A stretch of 64,000 nucleotides of DNA from Eucalyptus grandis (Eukaryota; Streptophyta; Magnoliopsida; Myrtales; Myrtaceae): assembly GCF_016545825.1 (NCBI RefSeq), contig NC_052614.1, positions 1,464,630 through 1,528,629 on the forward strand. The letters run 5' to 3'. Position 1 is the stretch's first letter; each line of letters starts with the position of its first letter. Shown in pieces: positions 23,511-35,880 of this stretch. The translations under genes and the position numbers were made by a program. The notes beneath the pieces are model-generated. The model searched no databases. It was not told the origin of the DNA and saw only the letters and a program-made list of their open reading frames with translations.

Positions 23511-23760
23511 ATTCAAAATGCCTGCGACGCCTGTGACTTCTAATGCGAGGCTCGACTTAGCCTTGGCAATTGAATGTGTTTCATAGCCTAGATATTCCTT
23601 AATTCTAAATATTTTCCAACATTTTTAAAAATCCCGTTTTGACAATGTGAAAGTTGCGGTTTGAATTGTATTCAAAATGCCTACAACACTTGTGACTTCT
23701 AATGCGAGGCCCAGGCTAGCCTTGGCAATTGAATGCCTTTTATAGCTGAGATATCACATT
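23511..23760 (+). repeat. Two copies of an about 159-bp repeat
   Basis: ATTCAAAATGCCT, GTGACTTCTAATGCGAGGC and TAGCCTTGGCAATTGAATG occur in the same order at 23511 and again at 23670. Confidence 0.8.
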
Positions 23761-23804
23761 GTCTCAAAACTTTTCATGAATGATTTTGAGATGATTTTTT
23801 ATAA

Positions 23805-24915
23805 GGGATAAGTGCACCGGAAATTCTAAAACTTGTCACGAAAATGCATTTAAGTCCTAAAACTTGCAAAAAGTGCAAATAAGTAACTTGTCAAAATATT
23901 TCATTTGAGTTCTAAAATCGACGCCGTTAATCTTTTCTATTAAAAATGCTAACGTGGCATTAAAATTAATTTTTATTTTCCATGTGGCTTTTTTAATGAT
24001 TTTTATTCATTTTTAAATAGATTTAAAAACTAAAAAATTAGATTTATTGATTTTATCTTTTTTTCAACAAAAAAAAAAGAAAAATAAAATTTATTTAAAA
24101 AAGAAAACAGTTTAAAAAAAATGGCAGCATCGCCGGAGGGCCGGGCAACCGTCGCCGGGAGGAGCCGGTGACGGTTGCCAACCCCGGGTGCGGGTGGCGG
24201 CTCTCACCCGGCCGGGGATAAGCCTCTCCGGCCCCGGGCAAGGGCCGGCGACCCTCGCCAAGCTCGGGCGAGGGTGCCCAGATCTGGGCACACCGGCCCT
24301 CACGAGGGGCCGGTGGCCATCGCCCGGCCCGGGCGACGCCTCATCGGCCCCCGCTCGGGGCCGGTGGTAGTCGCTCGCCCGGGCGAGGCGTCAACGACCC
24401 TCACGGGGGCAACAACTATCGCTTGGCTTGGGCGACGCATCATCGGCCCTCGCTCGGGGTCGGCGATGAGCACCCTCGCCCGAGCTTGGCAAGGGTCGCC
24501 GGTCCTCGCCTAGGGCCGGGCGAGAGCCGGCCACCCGCACCCAAGGCCGGTGACCGTCGCCGGCCCCTCCAATAATGGTTGCCGGCCCTGCGGCGATGCT
24601 ACCATTTTTTTCTTTTTTCTTTTTAAACTGTTTTCTTTTTTAAATAAATCTTCTTTTTTCTTTTTTGTTGAAAATAAGATAAAATCAATAAATCTAATTT
24701 TTATTTTTTAAATCTACTTTTTAAAAATTGAATAAAAAATAATTAAAAAGCCACGGGAAAATAAAAATTAATTTTAAATGCCATGTCACATTTTTAAAAA
24801 AAAGGCTAACGGCGTTTTTAGAAAATAAAATTTTGACAAGTTTTAATTTATTTGCAAAGTTTTAACTCAAATGCATTTTCTTGACAAGTTTTAGGACTTC
24901 TTGTGCACTTATACC
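23805..24915. mobile_element. Mutator-like foldback element with GC-rich palindromic core
   Basis: Ends are inverted repeats: GG(G)ATAAGTGCACC.GAA.TCCTAAAACTTGTCA-like on the left and its complement on the right. The inverted match continues into the GC-rich core (GCAGCATCGCCG, GGTGCGGGTGG, GCCAAGCTCGGGCGAGGGTG on both arms). Flanking 9-mers TTTTTATAA and TTTTTAAAT agree at seven positions, compatible with a decayed Mutator-type target duplication. There is no transposase, and it is inserted in the LTR-like segment. Confidence 0.7.
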
Positions 24916-27039
24916 TTTTTAAATATCACATGTAGCCTTCATACATATAATTATCATGCATTAGAAATTGCTTGTGTTTGTGATTAGCGCATGCCCTTGG
25001 TAATAAGTAACCTGTCGATGGTTCACATTCTTGCTTGATTGATTGAGAAACAAGGTTTAAAAGACCTGCATGCATGTTTAATTTTTTTTGCAATGCATGT
25101 GATTTTTAGATGATTTTAACATGATATATTGTTTTTGATTGTTTTGATGTGTATGCTTGTTTCTTTCCATTATAAGCACCTAGTTATAAGTTTCTTAGAT
25201 TAGGGTTAGATTAGATACCCAAAGATGGAGAAAGCATGAAGACGGTGGAGGTCGATGTCCATTCCAACTATTATCATGTACTATTCATTTTTCCGACATA
25301 TGTCTCGGGTTTCATTTGTTGTATAAAACCCGACAAGTTGCGGGCTTTCTTTCTTTTTCTCATCTTTTTCAATTGTATTTCTCTTTTATATTTTTTAGGA
25401 ATGCATAATAGATTTATTGCTTTCCTTGATTGTTTACTTACTATCTTGCAATTTCAATTCCATTGATTGTTTTCTTTTCTTGTTTTTCTAGAAATGGAAT
25501 AGAATGAAAATGACCAACCATGCATGATCACTTAGTTTAGGACAAATGATCCTAAAAATGTAAAAAGAAACACATTGACATGTTAGAAAAATACAACATA
25601 CTGTTTAGGTACCGAAAGGGCGCTAATAGAACTATTAACGTAACTCAAGTCTCCGAACCTAGATATTTGGTTGCGTAAAAATCGAGGGAACACTCCCGAC
25701 CCCCAAAATGAGGCTAATGGCGACTCTCATCTTATTTTAGGTTGTCATAAACAACTAGATTGTACAAATAACCCATCACATGGGGTATGAGTTTCGATAA
25801 ATCTCACGATGGTTTAGCATACTCAACATGGGAGTAATCCAAAGGATGAAGTGATGCCATCCTTATGGGCGAGCTTGACGAGAGAGCTACCATGGTATAG
25901 GTACCCTTAAATCCAATATCCACACCCGACCCCTTTTTCTAAGGTGTGTCACTCGTGTGGGTATGAATTGCGACACTCCGCTGTCACATGGGATACAAGC
26001 TTGGGAGAGCTCATGATCTCATGGAGGGAACTCACGAGAGGCTTGATAAAAAAGGTTAGGTGATGACGTCTTTTGGAACGCAAGCCGTGAGAGAACTCTC
26101 GTGATCAAGTACCTCTAAACCCGACCTTTCCCTATTTTCTCTCCTCGTGATGATGAAGGATTCGAGGGCGGCAAGATCGGGTCGTGACAGTAATATAATT
26201 CAATGAGCCAGCATACTCTTGATTTGAGTTAACAAAAAACTCACCTTATGGCAAATTTGAAGATGAAAATTCCAACTTCGATGCTATCGTGTCATAATTA
26301 GGCAGCTTATAAATTCCAAGATATTAGCCTTATCACCTTAATCCTAAAACAATTAGCTGGCACAAGATAGGAATATACATTCTCATCAAAGTCAACGTGT
26401 CGTGATATGTAGATTCAACCGGTTGCACGATAGAGACACGATATCCATTATGAGTAGCCGAGAAACATACATGGTAATGACCGACCATCAAACATATTCT
26501 TGGTGTAGTTCTTTAGATAAGGAAAACACTTACAACCAAAAACTTGCACAGAATAATAATCTGATTTTTTTTTTTCCAAATAAGAATTCATGATGTGATT
26601 TCATGCCCAACAGCCTTGTAGGAAATCAATTCAAGATAAAAAAATCTATTTGAAAACTTCCAATCTATTTTTAGGAATTCCACTTCGATAAAGCTTGGTC
26701 AAGCCAACCTCATAGAAGTGCCTATGTTTTAGCTCAGCAACTCCATTTGTCCAGAATATTTTGGCAAGATACTTGATTAACAATCCCACTTTTATTTGTA
26801 AATGAATGAAAAAATCTGTTCAGTTGAACTCTCAAACGTCAATATGCCCTCCAAACTGCATTTTCAAGTATTTCTCAAATTGAGAAAACATGAATAAAAC
26901 GTATTGGAAACAACCAAGTATAGCACATAAAATCATCCACACAGCAAACTTAGTATTGAAACCTTTGAAATGGCATTATTGGAGACTTTCCCCATAAATC
27001 AATGTTTATTTTCAAAAGGTTTAGTAGTACTACATTTGA

Positions 27040-27700
27040 AAGGAGAAAAAGGAAGCTTATCATGTATAATATTTCTGGAACAATTTCTGCTCAGAAATAG
27101 TTTTTTCTGATTTTGTTCCATAGACGAACTTTTAAGCATTTGAAGGCGTTTAGTAACAGTATAATATTTCTATTTCAAGAATAGAAATGTATTTTATATG
27201 GCCCTCAATTTTTTTTTGTGCCTTAGAATTTATTTTCATTTTTAATAATTTTATTATATTTTTCTCTTCTTCTTTTTCATCTTCTTATTCCTTTTCTTCT
27301 TCCTCTAGCCGATCGACTGCCTTGGCCATGGCTGGTGATCGGCTAGACTACATCTAATGAGGTCAAGCCTTGCTTAGCCACTGATGAGGTCGCTGGACCT
27401 CATTTGGCCAATTCGCTTGCAATTGACTAGAGGAAGAAGAAGATGAAGAGAAAAAGAAAGAATAGAGAAAAAAAAAATGGTTTGGGCTTGATTCTTAAAT
27501 TGTTTCTTTGAACAAAGAAGTAATTTTTTCTACTTTTTTATTATGTTCCAAATCTATTACCAAAAACAAAAATTGTACTAAATGGATTTATGTTCTTCTT
27601 CTTCTTTTTTTCTTCTTTTTTTTTTTCTGGGGAATAAAAGAACATAAATAGTTATTGTTTGACCGGTTACCAAATGGACCCTTAGATGCTCAACCCATTT
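27040..27700. mobile_element. MITE-like foldback segment
   Basis: GTTTAGTAAC...ATTTCTATTTC on the left and GTTTGACCGGTTACCAAATGG on the right resemble decayed inverted ends. The centre has the inverted pair AGCCGATC...GATCGGCT in a GC-richer core flanked by T-rich and A-rich tracts. Exact ends are uncertain. Confidence 0.4.
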
Positions 27701-27827
27701 TGACTACTATTAATATGGTAGTAGGTTTATTCCAAGCAGCAGCCACAATATTGCCTTTATTTTTTAGATGATGGATTGTCGATGCACCAACCTTTAATGC
27801 TAAGTACTTTCATCTACTTTTTTGAAA

Positions 27828-28328
27828 GGGTTAATACCTTGAAAAACCCAAAACTAGTATACATGTGATAAATTTATTCAATTTTTTTTTTTTACCATGA
27901 AAAACCCCAAACCGATACACTTGTGACAAATTTACCCAAACTAACCATAAAAAAAAACTCTAAACTACTACATTTATGACAAATTTACCACAAACTAATT
28001 TATTTGACCACAAAAATCTCCAAACTGGTAAATTTGTGACAAATATATCCTCCGTTAAATTGAATTAATACAAAAAAAATCACAAAAATTGTAAACTATG
28101 ACAAATGGTACGTAAAATCCCAAATTGGTATATCAACCAACTGTCACGTGTTATTTAACTTAATAATTTGACAATAAATTTTAATAAAAACTAACGGAGG
28201 GTAAATTTGTCACAAATGTACCAGTTTTAGAAGGTATACCAATTTTGGGTTTTTGATGGTCAAAAAAGTAGTTTTGGGGTAAATTTGTCACAGGTGTACC
28301 GGTTTTGGGTTTTTCAGGGTATTAACCC
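27828..28328. mobile_element. Small Mutator-like element with near-perfect 9-bp target duplication
   Basis: The 501-bp element starts GGGTTAATACCTTGAAAAACCC and ends with the complement of GGGTTAATACCCTGAAAAACCC, followed inward by repeated GTGACAAATTTACC motifs. Flanking 9-mers TTTTTGAAA (27819-27827) and TTCTTGAAA (28329-28337) differ at one base. It is noncoding and lies inside the copia remnant. Confidence 0.85.
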
Positions 28329-29545
28329 TTCTTGAAACGGTTGGAAAATGATGCTTTTTTTGGCGCATTCAAGATATATAGGTCACCTTAACAGTCAATT
28401 GTTAGAACCTTCCCTGTTTTCCTATCATTTATCACAAAACCAGTGGCAAAAAACTCAATTTTTAGAGGTTAGTTAGTTGTAAATTAGCTTGCTGATAATA
28501 ATTCTTTTTTATTAGAGAAACAAGTAGAACATTTTTTGAAGTCATTATTCTCTTGACCCAAATTAATTTGAGCGTCACCAACATGGGAAATTTTAAGTGA
28601 GTCTCCATTTTCAACCATAATGCTATCTTTCCCAATTTAAGGTCATAATTAGAAGAGGTTACCTTCATCTCCAGTCACATGATCTCAAGTTCCAATATCA
28701 GTGAACCATACTATTTCCAACAGTTAAGCATAGCAAACGCATTTGGCACACCTAATGGAGGAAAAGACTAATTGAACCAATTAAAGCAATATGTCCCTGC
28801 TCGTTATGAATTTGATAGGAAATGACTTTATCCATTTTTTTCACAAGCTTCTCAATCTTGCTTTGATTGAATTGTCGCTTTTGACCCTACAAATGCATAA
28901 ACCCAGCTCGAAAATTTTTCATCCTTGGACCATTGTGAGGAAACGGCCTTCCTCAAAAGAGAAACGATTGTTGCTAGAATTTTTTTCCCTTTTTACTACT
29001 CTTAAGATTACTTCTCTAATCAAAGGAAGCTGTCCCTTGTTAAATTGCAAAGGAACTTTTATTTGACAACCAACTCTCGAAACTTTGTAGTTGCAAAATC
29101 TGATTAGACAAGATTGGCATAGGATGCTTCAAGATGTTAATAGTAAATGAATCATATTGATCACCTAAATCATTCAAATAAAGAGACCCTTCATTTTGCC
29201 CATGAGAGGACAATCGATAGCAAATAACTCATTAGGATATCTTTGAAAAGTACCGAGATACTCATGTGGAGAACAATTATCTCTATAAAAATTTTGCATT
29301 TGTAGAGTAATTGAAAATTCTCATTCCTCTGATACCTTGGCAAAAATGTTTTGTAATGCTAGGCACACCTCGACCGATATCTTCAAGTCTACACTTGAGC
29401 AACAATTTCTTTAGAGAGCGTCGCGATAACCCATCATCACAGAAGGCGATTTGGTTTTCTCCATTATAATAACTCTAGATTTGTCACTTTCTCTTGGACT
29501 CCAACTTCTTTTTTAGAATTAGAGGAGATGCTTCTTCTTCTCTTT

Positions 29546-30254
29546 TGATCAATAAATCAGTGCCTTCGTACTTTATTCACAAATAATATGATCATTGTGA
29601 AATATAATAGAATATGCTCTCGCACCTAGATGAAAATAGATATAGAAAAGTATTTACATGGAGTGTGCGTGCACATAACATCTAGACATCTAGTGTATCT
29701 AAATAATAAGCAGATGGAGTAAAATAATATATAAACAAAATATGTATGGTATGCATTGTTTTAGATGCTTACTTTAGTCAAACAACTATATTTCTCCTTT
29801 AAAAAATGATATGCCAAAAGGGCCTTAGAAACAGCTAATTGCCGTGACCACAGTACGGCTGATCTGAGTATGGCTTTTGGCCAGAAAAGTAAATCTGAGG
29901 TTGAGGTGCGGTAAATAGTATACTCTATCAACTTGTTTTAAATAAAGTCAAGTTAAATTACGGTTAAGAAGTCACCATTATCCCCAAAAAAACCCTCGGC
30001 CTCCGCTTTACCAAAGTCGCACTGACAAACACAACTGCCAAGTTTTTGGCTGTTAGTGCTGTGGCCTCTAGCCAGTCTGCATAATGATGGGTTTCTCGTT
30101 AGCTGATGTTGAGGAGATCCAAAATAGTTCAGTATTATGTCGTGCTTCCCTCTGAAAATTTGTGGCATTTTGGGAAGCCACAAGATCATTTCAAGTCACG
30201 TTGACAAGTGACAACTGCAGTTCCTAAGCTCTGTCATTCGGTTGACGAGTGCCA
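29546..30254. other. Region upstream of the XBAT pseudogene
   Basis: No gene is recognised. It would include the former promoter and 5' UTR of the XBAT-like gene and possibly remains of the copia 5' LTR, whose ends I could not define. Confidence 0.4.
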
Positions 30255-31982
30255 ATGAGAATCCAAAACCTCGTGAGCAGCTCCTTTCGATGCTCGGTGT
30301 ATGGGGAACGCCTAGTTTCGGCTGCAAGAGATGGGGACCTCCCAGAAGCTAAGGCTTTGTTGGAGTGCAATCCGTGCCTTGCCAGGTACTCCACCCTTGG
30401 TGTTCACAACTCCCCTCTCCATTATCCTGCTGCTCAGGCTCACCATGAGGTATATAATGATCTATCCCATTTTCATTTGGGAAATGATTGATCTCATTTC
30501 TCATAATGACGAGTTCTTGGAATTGCCTTTTGATGATGCTTTGTTGTTCTGTTGTTTTGATTGTTTCTCTATTGCTCGATTCCAGGGTGGACATTAATCT
30601 GAGGAATTACCGTGGTCAGGTAATGATGATCTTGTTGTCCTCTGGAGATTCCACATGTTGTTCCATTTGTCATTTGTTCAGGCTCACAGGAAATTTGATC
30701 ATTTATGTGGCCTGTCGAATTAGGTGCTCATGTGATTGAATCCAATCACAGTTTAGTTTGACTTCTCTTATGCATTGAATAGACAGCTTTGATGCAAGCT
30801 TGCCAGTATGGTCATTGGGAAGTTGTTCAGACTCTAATTCTTTGTAGGGCTGATGTAAGACTCCACAACTTCTTTCATGTATGTGCGGTCTGTTCGCTCA
30901 AATAGACTGTCTAGATTGCTTGGCTCTTGAATACAGATTCACAGAGCGGACTATATCAATGGGGGCACTGCTTTACACTTGGCTGCATTAGATGGCCATA
31001 CTCTGTGTATCCGCCTCCTCCTCGTAGACTATTTACCAAGTAGGCAAGGTCTCTTAAATGTCATGAGGGGAAATTCAGAAAACGCGGAGTCTATTGCAGA
31101 GTTTGATCGAGGGTTTCTTCCTTTTTAAGTCTCTTTCACCCGAAGATTTTCTTTTGCTTTTACCTGTGTCTAACTCGTTCATGCTACTCTGTATTGCTTG
31201 TGTAGTGCCCTTTGCGAGGCGGTCAACAGAACTGCTGATGGAAGCATAACTGCTCTGCACATGGCTTCACTTAACGGTCAATTTGAAAGTGTGCATCTTC
31301 TCTTGGACTTCGGAGCTTCTCTTTCTGCAGTTACTGAGGATGATGGAACTACCATGGACCTTATAGGTGATTAAATTCAACTAATGAAAGTGTTCCCTTT
31401 CTACTCTGCCACAGCAGAACTTAATTTGGTGTGTATTGCTTTGCCGCCTGCAGAAAAAATGAGAATGCACAGTTACGGAACCGTAAGCACCCGGTTATTT
31501 TGGCCCTTCTCACTAGGCTGTTTTGCCCCTTCTTACTTTCATGATCTGAGTTGTTTTGTATTTAATGAGAAATTCAGGAGTTCCTTTTGTTATCAAGTGT
31601 CTAGTGTTAGTGGTGGCTAACGGCTACATCAAAATGAATGTTCAATTGGCTTTTCTTCTTTCTTTTCCTGTGTCTACGACATTGATTTCAGATTAACTTG
31701 CCTCCTCAAATATTGTGTGCTTTTTACACTGCTAACTGCTTCTCCCTATGCAGGTGCCGGAAGTGCTCCACTTCATTATGCTGCATGTGGCGGAAATGCA
31801 CAATGCTGTCAGGTATTTTAATTGAAAAAAAGTAGAAGCAAAACACAGAAACATTAACTAGAATGGTCAATTCCTCGATAGTACTTGTCAAAGGACTAAA
31901 ATTGTTTCATTATGTTTCAGATCCTGATAGACCATGGTGCAAGTCTTACTGCTATAAATAGTAACGGGTATGCATCGGTACC

Positions 31983-32940
31983 TAGACCCATTAAACGGGT
32001 CGGGTTATGTTATAAATGATCCAATCTAAATCAAATGATTTAATTCGTTTATGACCCATTTATTGCAATACAAAATTTTTAATCTATACCCAACCCGATC
32101 AATACTCGACTCATACCCGACCCATTTAACTAAGCCTAAGAAAGCTTATTTTTTTTGTATATATATTTAAAAAATGATATTGCTAAAATAGTTTTACAAC
32201 ACAAATTTAATGGACAATTTTTATAATGTTTAAAATAATTATTTTAAAAAAATCAAATTTTAATTATTTTTTAATTTTAAAAATTAAATTTTTTAAGAAT
32301 ATAATTTTTAATTATTTTATTTTTTAAGAATATAATTTAAAATTTTTTTTTTGTTCTTCTTCTTCTTTGGCTAGCCGCTGGCCATGACAATTGCCGGTGA
32401 CTCGGCCATAGGCGAGCCTCGAGCTCACGCAGCTTGCGACGCCGACGAGCTTAAGGCTCGCTAGATTGGTGAGACTCAAGCCTCGCCAAACGTTGGCAAG
32501 GCCTTCGCCTTGCCAAATCCGGCGAGCTCAAGGCTCGAGCCTCGCCCGATGTCAACGAGGCCTCCACCTTGCCAGATCCAGCGAGCTTGAGGCTCGCCTA
32601 GTCGATCATCGACCATTGCCATGCCGACCACCAAAAGGAGGAAGAAGAAAGAAAAATAAAAGAAAAAAAAAAAATAAAAATATATATAATTTCGCTTTTT
32701 ATAAAAAAAAATATATATTTTTTTGTAAAGTTAAAGAGGGAAGAGAGAGATTGTGAGGTTTTGGTTGAAAATGGGTTATGAATCCAACCTATTTAAGACC
32801 TACTAAAGACCCACTTATCTTAAGTCTTTAATTGTTAAACTTATTTAACTAGTTTCTTCAAAAAATGAGTGACTCATATATAACCCATTTAAATCATAAA
32901 TGGGTCATATATGGGTTTAGGACTCATTTTGCCACTTCTA
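31983..32940. mobile_element. hAT-like non-autonomous element with 8-bp target duplication
   Basis: TCGGTACC lies on both sides (31975-31982 and 32941-32948), or nine bases counting the shared preceding A. The right end reads, on the minus strand, TAGAAGTGGCAAAATGAGTCC, a common plant hAT terminus; the left end begins TAGACCCATT. The interior is AT-rich with a GC-rich core (about 32370-32640) and no transposase. It lies in the intron after block 7 of the XBAT pseudogene. Confidence 0.8.
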
Positions 32941-34120
32941 TCGGTACCACATGGTTTCATATACTTTGCCACTTGATTAGTGTGTAATTTCCTCACAAAC
33001 AGTTAATTTTTCATCTCTTTTGACATTCTGATTGGGTGTACGTTGTGTTTGCTTGGCGCCATGAGCATAGCACTAAAAACTAATCTCAACGGTTCTGCCT
33101 TCTTCACGGTTGGATTTCTTTGATTATTGCACGCTCATGGCACAGAAATTGGCTTACAGAAATCCTTAGCAGACAACCAGATGGTCTGCCGCAAACTCTT
33201 CCTTCGCCTTACATTTCTCTTCCTCTGACGAGCATTGTCAACATTGCTAGGTGAGGAGGATCTAAACTTTTTAATGTGCATTAATATCATGCATGGAAGA
33301 AGCGTTGACCGAGTTGTTGGTTTTCTTCTTATATCTCTGGAAAGAAAAAGCTTTCTGATTCTTATCGTATGTATTGTGCTAAGTTTATGCACAAATTGAA
33401 GTCCAGAATCTGCAGGATTTTAAACCAATCCTTAACAAATGAATATTCTTTCCTTCCCGGTTCCTTTTTCCACTGGGAAGGAAGTAACCAGCCACGTAAC
33501 ATCAATTCATTGGATTTTTCTTTTCTCTGCACCATAGATGCCATATGTTCTCAAGCCTCTGTTCTCTGCAACACATATGTATGAATCCTCTGATTTTGCT
33601 TATTTTATGGGGACCCACTTATGCATCAACCTTTGCTATTGTCTATTTCTCTGAACGTTAGCTATAGATGGCGTTAGCAGCGTGAAGATATGACCTTCTC
33701 ATAAGACCCGTGCCATCGTCCAAGTTAGTGGTTTCCTAAAACCTTAAAGAATAATTAAGGTGAGATGATTAAAAACCGTGTCAAGTCACTGTGGTAGTCT
33801 CTGGCCAAAAGAGTCACTTTGGTATTAAGCAGGAATGTTATAGCATCAACTCTATGCAGAAAGTGTAAACCTTGCATAGTAACGTGATCTGATGGCAGTT
33901 TATGATTTTGCTTGGTCACATGCCAGAGTGGCAAATGATTTTCAAGAGACAAGTAAGAAACACAAATTTTCTCCCTTCTTTATCATTTCAGAGGATGTGG
34001 ATGGAAAAGCAGCAATTTGCACGCAGCATACCAAGAAACCTGCGTTGTTTGCCTAGGAGAGGAAGCGCTCCGTGGTTGCAGAAGGTATACTAAGAAAGTT
34101 CGAGAACTGTTCTCAAGATT

Positions 34121-34162
<42 letters not shown>

Positions 34163-35003
34163 TAGTGAATGCAGTCGGCTGCTTAAGTAGCTGTGAAACT
34201 AGTTATCATTTCATCTCTGCTTTTAGGGTATGCTCTTTCATTGCGCATAAAACTAGGAGCACAAGCTTATCGTTCACCAGAATCTATGGATTCTGCAGTT
34301 TATTTTTGGCCGAATAGGCATTTTGCAGTTCAATCATTCAATCTTTCAGGAGGAAATTGTGTTCATCTTTTCAGTTATCTGAAGAAACAGAAATAGGAAT
34401 TTTAACAAGAAGTTTCTGGTACTGAATGGAGGGAAAGAAAAGGCCTTTTACGAAGTGGATCTAATATTTTAAATGCTAAAAGCCCAGAATATGGAAATGT
34501 TGATGTTGTACGTAATTTTTCCTTGTGGATTAGCTAGGATCGAGAATCTTTTATTGTCATCTGAATATGCAGACAGTTGCAATGAATGGTACATGCTAGT
34601 ACCGATGCAAGCTGCGGTCATCAGTTCTGCACCATGTTCTACTACCAGCAGTTCCGTTGTTGTTGTTCACGGTCCTCCAAGCTCTATCCCATGTCCCCTC
34701 TGCCGGCAGGGCATTGTCTTGTTCGTCAAGCTTTCGGGGACAAGGCCGGTCGATAGGGAGATCGCCAATGCAATCCCATCCCTTGCCTTCTACGCATGTT
34801 TTGGAGCTGAGTTGGAGACAACTTTCTCGGAAAACCGATATTGCAAGCCGACTTTCCATGGCATGCTAGTCTCGCTGCTGAGATCATCTATCCGTGCCTT
34901 GAGCTTTCACAAATTATATTCAACAAAAGTAAAGCCAAGACTTTTCTTGGGAGCTCAAACCACAAGTCCTCTAGTTCCTTTATCTGTTTATAGGAAACGG
35001 TAG

Positions 35004-35785
35004 AATATATTGCAAAAAGCGAGCAATCGAACAATAATATAGACATAATAAGAAAATAAATCGGATACCGGACTTACGTGATTCAATCATAAAGACTTAG
35101 GTCTATGAGGAGAGTAGCGGTGAATTTCACTATAGATTAAACAATATAAATAGATTATAAACTCGAGTTATTCAAATACTATCTCGGTGTTTCTCAAGCC
35201 CAATTACACCCAATAACACACGCAATGTTTAGCCCTAAAATTTCTCAATAAATAATCTCTCAATCTCATGAATGAATTATACGCAAATTTTACCACAATA
35301 TTTAAATCAGCTACAAATACTAATCTTTCTTGGATGTAATTCACAAATAAGAATGATAAAGAAAATCATTTCCAAGCACTCGACGATGATGATGCTTCAA
35401 GAACACTTCTTCATGATCGACCCTCTACCATAGAACAAGCCTTGAGAATTTATATATAGGCCACTGCCACCGCCAAAGAAGTCACAGATGAGAGAAATTG
35501 AATCAAGTTAGGATCCGGTCAACCCAAATAAAAGTTTGCGGATCAACCCAAATAAAAGTTTGACTTTTCTCTGCAAATATCTTGCCGATTTCAACCAAAA
35601 GATATCTCCATATATTTCAAACAACATCCAAGTCCGACTTTCCTATTTTAATGATCAAATTTTCCAACATAAATTCAAAAATTTTGAGATATTGATCTTC
35701 GAATGTTCTTTTTGCTCGATTTTGAATGTCCGCAAAATATCTAATTCGAAATATTCAGACTTTCGCATTGGACTCAAACTCGAGT
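35004..35785. mobile_element. LTR-like insertion in the XBAT pseudogene tail
   Basis: The segment separates two parts of the XBAT C-terminus. A minus-strand TGTTGGAAAATTTGATC motif (from 35669) looks like a copia LTR start, with a TATATATA box at about 35451-35458. A tandem pair of CAACCCAAATAAAAGTTTG copies lies at about 35521-35562. Left end and target duplication were not found. Confidence 0.4.
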
Positions 35786-35880
35786 AGGTGCTGGAGATTG
35801 GCCCTAAGACGAGCAGGTTATCGATCGCGAAGCTGAAGAACGTGGTTTTCAGCATTCAATCAGTGTGTAGCTCCCGCAGA

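Larger units (their letters stand above)
19016..26189. mobile_element. Large noncoding LTR-like insertion (Gypsy-type LTR or LARD)
   Basis: About 7.1 kb without any long coding frame interrupts the copia element. Its right end is a Gypsy LTR-like terminus (GGGTCGTGACA, ending 26189). A TGGCGACTCTC motif at about 25714, typical of the LTR/primer-binding area of plant Gypsy elements, and a TATA box at 20703 followed by a pyrimidine-rich leader support retroelement origin. The interior is full of short diverged tandem repeats. The left boundary is not sharp, and I found no target duplication. Orientation is ambiguous: the TATA box suggests plus, the terminus could read either way. Confidence 0.5.
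26190..29545 (-). pseudogene. 5' half of the old Ty1/copia element (gag to integrase)
   Basis: On the minus strand, decayed frames run from gag (about 29450-29130) through the protease region (about 28720-28640: a DIGT..HVTGD motif, then NGDSLKISHVGDAQI-like text across shifts) to integrase. In integrase a SGIVNQVSC...NGVAELKHRH stretch near 26800-26690 carries the catalytic-Glu helix. A later SRHVDFDENV-like stretch lies at about 26400. It is interrupted by a MITE-like segment and a Mutator-like element, and continues in order at 19015-16601 beyond the 7-kb insertion. Confidence 0.7.
30255..35880 (+). pseudogene. XBAT32/33-like ankyrin-repeat RING E3 ligase, broken
   Basis: Exon-like blocks in the order expected for XBAT32/33 encode ankyrin repeats: 30255-30449, 30560-30619, 30783-30854, 30937-31112, 31206-31366, 31754-31812, 31921-31967, 33110-33250, 33992-34084 and 34612-35003. 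Text such as [31 protein letters not shown] and PLHYAACGGNAQCCQ matches the family. Most junctions keep GT/AG, so it arose by DNA duplication or decay in place, not retrocopying. Damage: the acceptor before block 2 is TG, the acceptor before block 8 is GG, a one-base insertion breaks the start of the RING after CVVC, and a deletion after GHQFC removes RING ligands and shifts frame before IPCPLC. The last few residues (RTWFSAFNQCV, near 35850) are separated by an LTR-like insertion. Family members regulate ethylene synthesis and root branching; this copy cannot make a working RING. Confidence 0.87.
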
